A stretch of 64,000 nucleotides of DNA from Bacteroidota bacterium (GCA_018267915.1 JAFDXN010000033.1:124001-188000); one strand, 5' to 3'. Counted from the first letter of the stretch, positions 7,276-15,385 are shown. Made by a program: numbers and translations. Notes: generated from the sequence alone by a model not told the origin.

Positions 7276-8493
7276 TTAATCCTTGTTCTTTAATTGTTGA
7301 AGCGCATCCGTTATGGCTGTGGCTTTCCGCGGTTGGCGCTTTATTGCCAATATGGCGTGAGGACTACTGTAGAACCCCAGTATGTTCTGCCTGAGATCGG
7401 TTGGCACCCATGTAAAACCGTGCTCTTGCAGTTTTAACAGGAGCTCTGCATAGGTGTTATCGGCCACGTCATATTCCCCGGGCCCGGTTTCCTTACCCGT
7501 ATCAAAATCCCTGTTGGCAATAGTATGGCCCAGTTCGGATATGCAATAATGATAATGAAGCACAACACTATCGAAGCCGCGCAAGAATAGCTTTTCGGAT
7601 TCGGAGTCAGGCACCACGATACTCAATTTCCGTAAGGAACCGACTCTTGGCAAGTAGCGGAGGACAACTACACCCATTCTGCCCAGCAAGCCGGGCTTTG
7701 CATAGTCCGGACTATGCTTCGCATGGGGCAGCCGGTAAATGTAGTTGCGGTGCGTGGTGCCGGGCGCCGACTTCAATATTTCTTCCTTTTTGTGCTTCCA
7801 GGCTTTCCTGGTCAGGTAAGGGTAAACTTTCTGAATGGACCATTTGAAAGTAACTACTGCTTTGGGAAAATCTGAAAAGAGATCTTCCACCCGCAGGCCG
7901 TAGGTTTTTAGAAATGCCCTCTTTAAAACCTGCTCCGATATTTTAAAGCCTACGTAGTCATGAAAATTTTGCACCCGGTAATTGCTGCGCACCATTCTTA
8001 CCATATCAAAGCTTAATTCAGCCCTTGCATGGGCGACGCGGTTCTGACTGTAGATGACCGTATCGCCGTATCTCTTTTTCAGCTTCGGAAAGATGACAGG
8101 AATGCTCTGGTTAATGCCTATGGAATGCCCGAATACATCGGCATAATAATGGGCAAGAAACCCAAGCGCAAAAGCATACTCGTTCAAACTGTCCGCTTCC
8201 TCCAGCATGGTGGTGACCAGATCACCGCTACGGACGTAATGGATAAGATCGGTAAACAATTTGCTCCCCCTGAGATTATATCCCATATCCGGCGCAGCCA
8301 CGCCGCCATAAGCATAGGCACGGGCATCTTTCAACTGTTGAGGTGTAGCTGCGGGATACTTATGCTTCAAAAGCGGGAGGATATCTTTATCCCAGACAGC
8401 ATCGATGACCGACTCATGGGTGAGGATGGAATATGCCCGGCAACTGTGGATGCCGAAGAACCAGGTGATACAAATAACAATGCACAGGCGCAT
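7276..8493 (-). CDS. Zinc-dependent phospholipase C family protein, exported
   Basis: A 405-residue protein starting MRLCIVICITWFFGIHSCRAY, a signal peptide. The following ~180 residues match the zinc-dependent phospholipase C fold (PF00882-like). Likely zinc ligands lie in ILTHESVIDAVW, AYGGVAAPDMG, LIHYVRSGD and FLAHYYADVFGHS, which together supply the His/Asp cluster. In Bacteroidota such proteins are exported and their true substrate is mostly untested. The C-terminal ~200 residues are basic and not recognised. The gene stands alone between two palindromic repeats. Confidence 0.8.
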   Translation of the reverse strand: MRLCIVICITWFFGIHSCRAYSILTHESVIDAVWDKDILPLLKHKYPAATPQQLKDARAYAYGGVAAPDMGYNLRGSKLFTDLIHYVRSGDLVTTMLEEADSLNEYAFALGFLAHYYADVFGHSIGINQSIPVIFPKLKKRYGDTVIYSQNRVAHARAELSFDMVRMVRSNYRVQNFHDYVGFKISEQVLKRAFLKTYGLRVEDLFSDFPKAVVTFKWSIQKVYPYLTRKAWKHKKEEILKSAPGTTHRNYIYRLPHAKHSPDYAKPGLLGRMGVVVLRYLPRVGSLRKLSIVVPDSESEKLFLRGFDSVVLHYHYCISELGHTIANRDFDTGKETGPGEYDVADNTYAELLLKLQEHGFTWVPTDLRQNILGFYSSPHAILAIKRQPRKATAITDALQQLKNKD

Positions 8494-8561
8494 TCTAAGG
8501 GTTGTATTTTGTACGGGATTTGCAAAAACTATGCCCTGCCTAAACCGATGGCCGGGTGGGG

Positions 8562-8578
8562 CTAAGGCGGACGCTTAG
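8562..8578. repeat. TCTAAGCG-type palindrome, copy 3 (degenerate)
   Basis: CTAAGGCGGACGCTTAG: the outer CTAAG/CTTAG pairs, with an imperfect centre. It is followed by ACCGCCGG. Confidence 0.5.
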
Positions 8579-8607
8579 ACCGCCGGGGATCGTTGACGCA
8601 ACGCAAT

Positions 8608-8638
8608 AAAAAAATGCAGGATAACTCCTGCATTTTTT
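8608..8638 (-). terminator. Bidirectional intrinsic terminator
   Basis: TGCAGGA (8615-8621) pairs with TCCTGCA (8626-8632) across a 4-nt loop, with A7 on one side and T6 on the other. It lies 20 nt after the stop of the minus-strand lipoprotein gene. Confidence 0.85.
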
Positions 8639-8657
8639 CCATCATAACCATCAAACG

Positions 8658-9188
8658 CTACTTGTTTTTTGTCTTCACTTTGTCTTTATCACCTTTCGAT
8701 TTCGATTTCATTTTATCTGCCGGCTCTGTAGTAGTTGTTGGCTCAGGAGCCGGTGCTGCCGTTTCGCCCGAGTTGATCCTAACCGTATCTACGCGGTAGT
8801 CGCCCTGGTCGCGTATGATATAGTTGTTCACCACAGTACCCGTCTGGCCATAGATCGTATCATGCTTTGTCTGGTCTACAAAAAGGTCTACAGGCTCATT
8901 GGTTTCGGCATTCACCACACTACCGCGAACTGTATCGACCCTTACCGTGATTTGTTTATGGGATTTCAGGTCGTAATATTTGGCAGTTGGCTGTGGAACG
9001 AAGGTACCTGTGTACCTGTGGTGCGTTACCGTAGTAGTTGTAGTGGTCGTAACAGCGGAGTCGCCCGGGTTCATCTGCATGTTACTGTTAGTAACCGTAT
9101 CTGTGGTGGTGGAGGTACCGGTGCCATTACAGCTCGCGAAACCAACAGATAGCGTGACAATAGCAAAGTAATAAACTGCATTTCTCAT
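8658..9188 (-). CDS. Putative lipoprotein, Thr-rich
   Basis: A 176-residue protein with a lipoprotein signal: MRNAVYYFAIVTLSVGFASC, with the lipobox Cys at residue 20. The mature N-terminus is a low-complexity Thr/Ser linker (TTTTTTVTHH). A short structured middle (about residues 60-130) contains repeated valine-rich strands such as HKQITVRVDTVRG. The tail is Pro/Thr-rich and ends in a strongly basic KMKSKSKGDKDKVK segment. No family is recognised; it is probably anchored in the outer membrane. Its own terminator follows. Confidence 0.7.
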   Translation of the reverse strand: MRNAVYYFAIVTLSVGFASCNGTGTSTTTDTVTNSNMQMNPGDSAVTTTTTTTVTHHRYTGTFVPQPTAKYYDLKSHKQITVRVDTVRGSVVNAETNEPVDLFVDQTKHDTIYGQTGTVVNNYIIRDQGDYRVDTVRINSGETAAPAPEPTTTTEPADKMKSKSKGDKDKVKTKNK

Positions 9189-9253
9189 TATGGAATAGTT
9201 TTGGTTAAAAAAACATATATAACAACCGTGCCAAATACAGGCCGCGCCCGACT

Positions 9254-9286
9254 GGCCTAAGCCAGACGCTTAGGCCGGTTTTTTTT
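9254..9286 (+). repeat. TCTAAGCG-type palindrome, copy 4, with a T tract
   Basis: GGCCTAAGC (9254-9262) pairs with GCTTAGGCC (9268-9276). The outer pairs differ from the other copies (GGCC instead of GTC) but still pair. The following GGTTTTTTTT makes it terminator-like on the plus strand, although no plus-strand gene precedes it. Confidence 0.55.
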
Positions 9287-9300
9287 ACCTTCACAATGCC

Positions 9301-9513
9301 ATGCGTAACACCACCAAACTGAAACATATATTGCAGCTGTACTCGGTAACGCTCGATATGAGCGAGGACGGACAAATGCATCTTATGGTCTTTGATAAGC
9401 GCGATAATTCGTCGGAAGAATTCATTAACAAGTCCTATTCTGCAGTGGTGGACAAAGCCTATAGGTATATGATGAAAAGGCTACCGCCAAAAAGCGAAAA
9501 GCTGAATGAATAG
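9301..9513 (+). CDS. Small conserved-looking cytoplasmic protein, unknown
   Basis: A 70-residue protein with no signal peptide. It begins MRNTTKLKHILQLYSVTLDM and ends in a basic KRLPPKSEKLNE. Codon use and composition match the neighbouring genes, and it fills the gap cleanly before the promoter of the cyclase gene, so it is probably real. The pattern (short beta strands, then a helix SYSAVVDKAYRYMMKR) suggests a small alpha/beta domain. I do not recognise the family. Confidence 0.6.
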   Translation: MRNTTKLKHILQLYSVTLDMSEDGQMHLMVFDKRDNSSEEFINKSYSAVVDKAYRYMMKRLPPKSEKLNE

Positions 9514-9558
9514 CAGGCTGCAAAGCCCACGATATCCGCGCCTGTGCCGGACGGTTTC

Positions 9559-9589
9559 TTGCAAGCGCCAGATATATAATTTATCTTAC
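9559..9589 (+). promoter_or_regulatory. Candidate promoter of the TPR-cyclase gene
   Basis: TTG at 9559-9561, a 20-nt spacer, then TATCTTAC at 9582-9589, a near match to TAnnTTTG. It places transcription start about 15-20 nt before the ATG at 9612. Confidence 0.45.
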
Positions 9590-9611
9590 TGTTCGTCAAT
9601 TCAAACAGGTT

Positions 9612-11573
9612 ATGAAAAAGCGTTTCTTACTCCTGCTTACCGCGGTGCTATGCACTGCTGCACTACCGGCCAATGCCAAAAAGCAGGGACAGGAGGCGAT
9701 TGACTCCATGCTGCTGGAGCTGCCAAAACTGAAAGACGACACCAATAAGGTGAACCTGCTGTACTACGTTGGCGCCACCTACCGCAACCTGGACCTGGCT
9801 GCCTCCACGAAGTACGGCAACCAGATGCTGGACCTTGCGAACAAAATAGGCTGGAAAAAAGGGATTGCAAAAGCGAATGCACTGCTGGGCGTCGCAGCGC
9901 GGCGCGCAGGCGACTACCAAAAGGCTATGGACCATTTCACAACCGCTGCCGCCATCTATACCGGGCTGGCCGACAAAGCCGACCTCGCCAGCATGTACAT
10001 GAATCTGGGCAATGTAGCTGCAGATCAAGAGGACCGGCCTAAGGCGCTAAGTTATTATTTCAAATGCCTGAAGACGCACGAGGAACTTGGCGATAAAGCC
10101 AGCCAGGCCAAAGTTTGCACCAATATCGCGCTGCTGTATAACGATGACGATAACAAAGCAAAAGCGCTGGAATATGATTTCAAGGCGCTGAAGCTCTTCG
10201 AAGAGGCCGGGAGGCAAGATGAAGCTGCCGTAACACTGGGCGACATTGGCCTCTCCTACTCGCAACAGGGTAATGACAGCCTTGCCATCAGCTACTTCGA
10301 CCAGGCGATAAAGATAAATGAGCGCAACGGCGACAATGCAAATCTAGCGGTGGTAAAAGGCAACCTGGGCCACTCGTACGTGATGCTGCGGAACTACAGG
10401 CGGGGTATAACGGAACTGGAAGGTGCTTTGAAAATGGAGGAAACGCTGGGTGAGCAAAACTATATAGCCCAGGACCTGCAATACCTCGGCGAGTCATATA
10501 TAGCGCTGGCAAAGGACAGCCTGGCTGCCGGCAGCGGCATGGCAGGCAATAAACAACAGTGGCTGGATAAGGCAAAAGGCTACCTGCACAGGGGGCTGGA
10601 CATCAGCAGGGAGATCGGATCTTCGGATGGCATGCAAAACTGCTACCGGTATCTTACCGAAGCTTACCGCCGGCAGGGCGACTTTAAGCATGCCATACTC
10701 TATAACGATAGCTTTTATGCGGTGCGCGATTCCGCCTTCTCGAACGATAGCCGGGTAAAGATGGCCAACCTGGCTACCAAAAGGGAAGAAGACCTGAAGG
10801 AAAAACAAATAGCCATCAATAAACTGGCTATGGAGAAGAAGCGGAACGAGCGCATATTCTTTGGCACAGCCGGGGCACTGCTGCTGGTCATCATTTCGGG
10901 CTTGTTTTTGTCGCGCAGGGCAGTACAGAAGGAGAAGAATATTTCCGAAGAGCTGCTGCTCAATATCCTGCCTGAAGAAGTGGCCGATGAACTGAAAAAG
11001 AAAGGGAGCGCCGACGCCAGGCTTATCGACGAAGTGACCGTTCTCTTTACCGACTTCAAGGGATTCACCCAGCTTAGCGAAAAGCTGTCGCCACAGGCGC
11101 TGGTGGCGGAGATAGACGCCTGCTTTTCGGCCTTCGACGGTATCATGCACAGGCATAGCGTAGAAAAAATAAAGACCATAGGCGATTCATATATGGCAGC
11201 AGGAGGACTGCCTACCCCAAACAGCACCCACGCCACCGATGTAGTAAAAGCCGCGATAGCGATTCAGCAATACATGCGCGAGCATAAAGCGAAGCGCGAG
11301 GCGGAGGGCAAGCTGTACTTCGAGATCCGCATAGGTGTACATACCGGCCCTGTAGTAGCAGGCATAGTGGGCGTAAAGAAATTCCAGTACGACATATGGG
11401 GCGATACGGTGAACACCGCCAGCCGCATGGAAAGCAGTGGTGAGCCGGGCGAGATCAATATCTCAGAAGCGACTTATGAACTGGTAAAAGATCAATTCAA
11501 CTGTGTATATCGTGGTGAGGTAGCTGCCAAAAATAAAGGGTTGATGAGGATGTATTTTGTAAAGCAGGGTTAA
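9612..11573 (+). CDS. TPR-sensor class III adenylyl cyclase
   Basis: A 653-residue membrane protein. Signal peptide (1-22), a periplasmic array of tetratricopeptide repeats (about 30-390; e.g. ASMYMNLGNVAADQEDRPKA), a basic coiled-coil stretch, one transmembrane helix (about 413-432, IFFGTAGALLLVIISGLFL) and a cytoplasmic cyclase domain. Catalytic elements are visible: the metal-binding VLFTDFKGFT (about 476), the adenine-selecting Lys in KIKTIGDSYMAAGG (about 520) and Asp in YDIWGDTVN (about 593), and the transition-state Asn/Arg in NTASRM. The Lys/Asp pair points to ATP rather than GTP as substrate. It probably converts a periplasmic protein-protein signal into cAMP. No cAMP-binding gene is nearby. 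Confidence 0.88.
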   Translation: MKKRFLLLLTAVLCTAALPANAKKQGQEAIDSMLLELPKLKDDTNKVNLLYYVGATYRNLDLAASTKYGNQMLDLANKIGWKKGIAKANALLGVAARRAGDYQKAMDHFTTAAAIYTGLADKADLASMYMNLGNVAADQEDRPKALSYYFKCLKTHEELGDKASQAKVCTNIALLYNDDDNKAKALEYDFKALKLFEEAGRQDEAAVTLGDIGLSYSQQGNDSLAISYFDQAIKINERNGDNANLAVVKGNLGHSYVMLRNYRRGITELEGALKMEETLGEQNYIAQDLQYLGESYIALAKDSLAAGSGMAGNKQQWLDKAKGYLHRGLDISREIGSSDGMQNCYRYLTEAYRRQGDFKHAILYNDSFYAVRDSAFSNDSRVKMANLATKREEDLKEKQIAINKLAMEKKRNERIFFGTAGALLLVIISGLFLSRRAVQKEKNISEELLLNILPEEVADELKKKGSADARLIDEVTVLFTDFKGFTQLSEKLSPQALVAEIDACFSAFDGIMHRHSVEKIKTIGDSYMAAGGLPTPNSTHATDVVKAAIAIQQYMREHKAKREAEGKLYFEIRIGVHTGPVVAGIVGVKKFQYDIWGDTVNTASRMESSGEPGEINISEATYELVKDQFNCVYRGEVAAKNKGLMRMYFVKQG

Positions 11574-11660
11574 CCATTCAACACGTTTTCGTACAACGTG
11601 TCTACACCGGGTGGCTAAAGGCTGCAGCTTTGTGGTTGGTTTTGATTAGTTTTTATTCGA

Positions 11661-11714
11661 CAATCTGGAGATTGGCTACCACTTTCGACGTAGACGGAGT
11701 CTACGCCGAGCTGG
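11661..11714. repeat. 54-bp double-hairpin repeat, copy B
   Basis: Counterpart of 4397-4450. It has hairpins CAATCT-GG-AGATTG and CGTAGAC-GGA-GTCTACG (11689-11705). Homology to copy A ends exactly at CGAGCTGG (11714), and toxin-tail coding sequence begins within a few bases. Confidence 0.75.
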
Positions 11715-11715
11715 G

Positions 11716-12309
11716 AGACTACTTTCACAACTCAAGGAAACTAACAACGCATTACTTTCAAAAAATTACTTTGACATTGATTTCAAAATAAAGTATATTA
11801 CTACCAATGCCGAAGGGAAACCGTTTACTTTAGACGAGGCGCGAACACTAGCCGAAAATACAACGATGACTTATACAGATAGAAACGGACTCCAGCAGAC
11901 CATAAAAGGCTCAGATTTATCAGTCGTTGTTGCCAGTGATGAAACGGGCACACTGGAAAAGAAGGATACCTATGCACAATATTCTACCGACAATACAGAC
12001 AAAGAGCACATTATAAATACGATATTAGTACAACGAGATGATCGTCTTACAAATCCAATACAGAAAGCTGATAGAGCAATTGAGTTTACTCATGAATTGG
12101 GTCATTTTTTAGGACACATTAGTCATCCAGGTGGCTTTGAAAACTCAGATCAGGGTATAACATCCCGTGATCACCGAAATGTTAGATTAACCCCTGACGA
12201 CGTCCCGGAAATGATCCAAACAGTCCCTAAAATCGGTAGAAAAGCAATCGGAGGCGTAATTAAAGACATTCAAGTTGGAACACCTGGGGAATCTGGGACT
12301 AAAAAATAG
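11716..12309 (+). CDS. 5'-truncated polymorphic-toxin tail with zincin motif
   Basis: The frame is open from before 11716 to the stop at 12307-12309. It has no plausible start near its beginning; the first internal ATG is at 11866. The protein has the look of a free C-terminal domain of an RHS-type toxin: KIKYITTNAEGKPFTLDEA, then a His-Glu-Leu-Gly-His motif in EFTHELGHFLGHISHPGG. That is a canonical HExxH zinc-metallopeptidase signature with a further His and Gly in the place expected for a zincin. Base composition is much more AT-rich than the cyclase gene upstream. The 5' end coincides with the edge of a 54-bp repeat, which suggests that the body of the toxin was lost there. It could be silent, or expressed from ATG 11866. 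Confidence 0.6.
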   Translation, partial: RLLSQLKETNNALLSKNYFDIDFKIKYITTNAEGKPFTLDEARTLAENTTMTYTDRNGLQQTIKGSDLSVVVASDETGTLEKKDTYAQYSTDNTDKEHIINTILVQRDDRLTNPIQKADRAIEFTHELGHFLGHISHPGGFENSDQGITSRDHRNVRLTPDDVPEMIQTVPKIGRKAIGGVIKDIQVGTPGESGTKK

Positions 12310-12312
12310 TAT

Positions 12313-12972
12313 ATGCATAAACTACTTTTTTTGTTTTTCACTATAAGCCACTTAGCTTCCGCACAGGAAATAGAAAATGCAGTCGTAAGACCCATTAATA
12401 ATTATTGGGATAAGGATTTACCGGTTACTAGCGATAGTATATATTTCTACTATACCAGAAGTGATACTATTGAGGGGATTGAGGTACAGTACTTTTTCAA
12501 AAAGGATGATTTGTGCGACAGCCATCTCTTCTTTATTGAAGGAAGTATAACGCCTGTCGGTAAAGACCAAACATTGCTATCATTTTTTAAAGCGGCAAAG
12601 GAAAAGTATCATTATATTTTTACGAATCGTTACAGTATATACGACTGCAACGCTACCTTTCCTGATACATTTTATTATTGCCGCGATCGAACAAAATACG
12701 GTAAGGATAACTTTCATTTGAAGTTCGAAGATTGGTATTATAAACTTTCAAACAACGAGTTTTTCACAGTGGCAATAACAAGAGTCGTGGTAGATAGATT
12801 TGAGTGTAGTTCAGTAAAAATGGCCAAGTACTTTAATCATTTTTGGTCAAGCGATAAAGTTGAAAAGATTCACTACAACAAGACTCTATCTAGACAACCC
12901 TTAAAGGAAAAAACTTTATTTAAATGTACTGGCAAGGAAATAAAGGATTTCGAATGCATTACGACGTACTAG
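12313..12972 (+). CDS. Exported protein, probable immunity partner of the zincin tail
   Basis: A 219-residue protein starting 3 nt after the toxin tail's stop. It has a signal peptide (MHKLLFLFFTISHLASAQ) and then an AT-rich, Tyr/Phe/Asp-rich mature part with several Cys residues. There are no recognised domains. Position (immediately downstream and translationally coupled), size, export signal and atypical composition are what one expects of an immunity protein that neutralises an extracytoplasmic toxin. The assignment rests on context only. A housekeeping exported protein cannot be excluded. Confidence 0.5.
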   Translation: MHKLLFLFFTISHLASAQEIENAVVRPINNYWDKDLPVTSDSIYFYYTRSDTIEGIEVQYFFKKDDLCDSHLFFIEGSITPVGKDQTLLSFFKAAKEKYHYIFTNRYSIYDCNATFPDTFYYCRDRTKYGKDNFHLKFEDWYYKLSNNEFFTVAITRVVVDRFECSSVKMAKYFNHFWSSDKVEKIHYNKTLSRQPLKEKTLFKCTGKEIKDFECITTY

Positions 12973-12978
12973 CGTTTA

Positions 12979-13290
12979 TTGAAGAACCGAGACGGCACAA
13001 CTTATTCGGAACCTGATAGAGGGTTTGAAAAAGACTTAATGGGTAGTCCCGATTTTGGCAGGGATATCAATCAAGTACACTATGACAATTGGGGAAGTAA
13101 GTTTGTTGGTAAAGATAATGGCACATACATACTTCATGATTTTGTCGATACTAGATCCACCGATGGCACACTAATCGGCGGTAGCTCTGATAACCAAAGA
13201 CCATATCAAAAAGGAATGCCGGAGGGGGACAGAGCTCCGGAAGCATCTACTTTAGAACATAACATTCGTACAGATGAACATCAGAAATAG
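12979..13290 (+). pseudogene. Second orphan RHS/toxin tail fragment
   Basis: A 103-codon open frame that begins two codons after the previous stop, with only a TTG available as a start and no ATG. The sequence (NRDGTTYSEPDRGFEKDLMG, then DGTLIGGSSDNQRPYQKG) is hydrophilic and Gly/Asp-rich, like the extreme C-termini of secreted polymorphic toxins, and has no N-terminal domain. Its end overlaps the following lipoprotein gene by 17 nt. It is best read as a displaced toxin C-terminus kept next to its immunity gene. Confidence 0.45.
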
Positions 13291-13783
13291 AAATGTAATA
13301 CTAAGTGTAATCCTGCTATCGGTTAACATAGTGCTTACAATCGGATGCAACACCGCCTTCATTGTTTCGAAGGACAAGATAATTAGACAAAATATGGGGT
13401 ATTTGGTTTTTAGGCCGGGAGATGATGGAGGTTACGCTGAATTCATACCATGTACAATAACCAACATGCTAAAAATGGACATTGCGCATGCTATTTTGTC
13501 AAAGGAAACAACAACCGGGTTTTGTTTATATAATATTCCGGAAAAAGATGTTATCTTTTTGGAAAAGTTTGACGATTCTAGCATCAAACAAAAAATGCAC
13601 ATAGATGCAATAGTTAAAGTTCGGCTTACATACTATAAGAGAAAGCAGAAAGTATCTGGACTAAAAAAGACCTCCAATCAAGTTGTAGAGCACAAAATGA
13701 ATATTAATAATCGAGATTTTAGCTACTTATTGACAGAAGGTCTTAACTATTATTATATTAGTGCTAGCCCAATTACTAATTAG
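13274..13783 (+). CDS. Lipoprotein, probable immunity protein
   Basis: A 169-residue protein with a lipoprotein signal sequence (hydrophobic VILSVILLSVNIVLTIGC, lipobox Cys about residue 25). The body is AT-rich with alternating polar and hydrophobic residues and no known family. It overlaps the 3' end of the second toxin-tail fragment. Toxin tail followed by a small lipoprotein repeats the arrangement seen at the 3' end of the giant RHS gene (20661-20671 overlap). Immunity function is inferred from this order only. Confidence 0.5.
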   Translation: MNIRNRNVILSVILLSVNIVLTIGCNTAFIVSKDKIIRQNMGYLVFRPGDDGGYAEFIPCTITNMLKMDIAHAILSKETTTGFCLYNIPEKDVIFLEKFDDSSIKQKMHIDAIVKVRLTYYKRKQKVSGLKKTSNQVVEHKMNINNRDFSYLLTEGLNYYYISASPITN

Positions 13784-14274
13784 AATTAAACATATGAAGA
13801 TTACGTTAAGCAATAAGATCTTAAACAGAATTAAATTTTCAACAACCTAATAACTATCAATGATCAAGCAACTTCTAACTAACGGCACGGCACACGCTCC
13901 GCCTTATAAACAAACAAATACATAGGATGACCATAACCGATAAACCCTAAACGTAAACCCTATCAGCGCAAGGACCCTGTAAACCTATCACAACCTAGAG
14001 ACCAGATCACAGCAACACCCTAAACCTGCTATATGTCACTATGCGTATCACATACCAGGCAAAACAAAATAACACGGCAACCTATTCCTGGGCTGCCCGG
14101 GGTGTTAGTATTTGCTTCCCGCTTTTTGTACACAACTTGTCATTAACCCGTTCCTCCGGATGTTCCGATAGGGCATCCGGTGGTGCAGATAGAAAGCCCA
14201 TTTGCAATGGGTATTCAACCTGCAACGCTGATGAAATTACTAAAAGCGCGGAACAGTTCCCCCTGCTCTGTACA

Positions 14275-14425
14275 AACAAAAAACGCAAGCGTTCCTGCTT
14301 GCGTTTTAGTGATCCGGATTGGATTCGAACTTTTGGCTCAAACCCACTCCAGGAAAGGCTTTTAGTATATTTCGCTGATGCTGGTGACACAATAGAGAAA
14401 CAGTTCAGACGACGATTTTCTTCTG
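14275..14425 (-). ncRNA. Candidate small RNA with a tRNA-like 3' part
   Basis: About 150 nt on the minus strand, between a consensus -7 box and an intrinsic terminator. Near the 3' end it has GTTCGAATCC, the T-loop signature of tRNAs, about 20 nt before the terminator stem. I could not build a cloverleaf: the T-stem and the acceptor stem do not pair within 100 nt. It may be a decayed tRNA, an attachment-site remnant or a structured sRNA. Confidence 0.3.
14280..14307 (-). terminator. Strong intrinsic terminator
   Basis: AAAACGCAAGC pairs over 11 bp with GCTTGCGTTTT across a 6-nt loop. On the minus strand it continues into TTTGTTTGT, so it ends the candidate small RNA. Confidence 0.75.
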
Positions 14426-14429
14426 ACCC

Positions 14430-14437
14430 CAAAGATA
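14430..14437 (-). promoter_or_regulatory. Consensus -7 box TATCTTTG
   Basis: A perfect TAnnTTTG match on the minus strand. No clean TTG is found at the expected -33 distance, so only the -7 element supports it. Confidence 0.4.
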
Positions 14438-14686
14438 CGTTATTCGAACATTTTATTTTAAAAAATAAGAACCCCAATTGCAAAATATCTTGTTTTAAAA
14501 AACAATTTTGTTTCAGCCCCCGGCAAGTCTCTATTTTTTAAGTCCTTTAACCAATGAGGTTTTATTTACTTGCAGATAGGCTGCACTCATCGTTTATTCC
14601 TTTGTGTCAGAAATCGAGGTATGGTAGGTCCGGAACTAGCGAGCTAAGGTTTCTGAAATATTGGTAAACATTTAAAAAGAAAAAAA

Positions 14687-15328
14687 ATGAGTTTAGTAAA
14701 TCCGTTCAATCCGAACAATCCTTTCGACTTCCATGGCCAGCGTCACATGGAAATCATCAACTCGGTAGATTCAACCTACCGCGACCAGATCATTGCGATA
14801 CAGGACATTCCTGCCCGTGAGAACTTTGTAACCTCTGCAGCAAAGAGCACCGCACAACAGATGTACGGTCTCAATGACGACCCCGTGCAGTACTACCAAA
14901 GTATCCTCGGCTACCAGGGGCTGGTAAGCGCGGTCGACTTCCAGGGTCAGTATCGCCCGATCATCATGGCCTTCGCACAAGTGTCGCAAGACGTTAAAGA
15001 GCAATTCGCTTCGCTGTTTGACAGCCTGGTGAACCTGCCTCTTAAGACAGACGATGATATCAACAATGCGATCAACCGTATCATAGACTTCGAAAACCAG
15101 GTAGGTGCAGATGGTGATAAGAACCTGCTTACCGGCCTGTCTGTAGCCAAGTACAGCTTGTACGGCTGGTGGAAATTGCCTCCCTACAATCCGTTCCCGC
15201 CGTTTGATCCCGCTCCTGAAGCTAAAATCAACTGGGGTAGCGTAATATGCGATGCTGCCGGTGGACTTTGTGGTGGCCTTGTAGGCGCCGCGGCAGGTAG
15301 CGCAGTGTACTGGTATTGCACCAACTAG
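14687..15328 (+). CDS. Unknown protein with Gly/Ala-rich C-terminus
   Basis: A 213-residue protein. The N-terminus is hydrophilic and repetitive in Asn/Pro/Phe (NPFNPNNPFDF) with no signal peptide. A helical middle covers about 20-150. The C-terminus is CDAAGGLCGGLVGAAAGSAV, ending YWYCTN: a small-residue helix framed by Cys residues, reminiscent of the glycine-zipper tails of some bacteriocins and membrane-active peptides. Its leader is A-rich, as in strongly translated Bacteroidota genes, and a strong terminator follows. I do not recognise the family. Confidence 0.65.
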   Translation: MSLVNPFNPNNPFDFHGQRHMEIINSVDSTYRDQIIAIQDIPARENFVTSAAKSTAQQMYGLNDDPVQYYQSILGYQGLVSAVDFQGQYRPIIMAFAQVSQDVKEQFASLFDSLVNLPLKTDDDINNAINRIIDFENQVGADGDKNLLTGLSVAKYSLYGWWKLPPYNPFPPFDPAPEAKINWGSVICDAAGGLCGGLVGAAAGSAVYWYCTN

Positions 15329-15352
15329 TGGACCCTGTCTGCATGCATTACG

Positions 15353-15385
15353 AAGAGGGCTGTCCAAAGATAGCCCTCTTTTGGT
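15353..15385 (+). terminator. Intrinsic terminator after 15328
   Basis: AAGAGGGCT (15353-15361) pairs with AGCCCTCTT (15372-15380), followed by TTGGTTT. Confidence 0.8.

Larger units (their letters stand above)
13784..14686. other. Long gene-poor interval with a possible small RNA
   Basis: About 900 bp without a convincing protein gene. Overlapping open frames on both strands around 14041-14541 have no coding character. The notable content is a minus-strand unit with a perfect -7 box (14430-14437) and a strong terminator (14280-14307). The A-rich leader AAAAAGAAAAAAA just before 14687 is the leader of the next gene. Confidence 0.5.

Noticed and set aside
9254..9286. Terminator of a plus-strand gene
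   Set aside because: No plus-strand gene lies upstream; the hairpin belongs to the palindromic repeat family, although it has a T tract.
10494..11236. Long antisense open frames inside the TPR-cyclase gene
   Set aside because: They are shadows of a gene whose domains and catalytic motifs are clear on the plus strand.
11581..11601. Terminator of the cyclase gene
   Set aside because: ACACGTT/AACGTGT forms a 7-bp stem just after the stop codon, but no T tract follows, so I did not list it as a terminator.
14310..14400. A tRNA gene on the minus strand
   Set aside because: Only the T-loop GTTCGAATCC fits; neither the acceptor nor the T-stem can be paired within 100 nt.
14041..14541. Overlapping open frames on both strands (166 and 133 codons)
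   Set aside because: They overlap almost completely, contain the terminator hairpin and the T-loop-like sequence, and show no coding pattern. I treat the region as non-coding.
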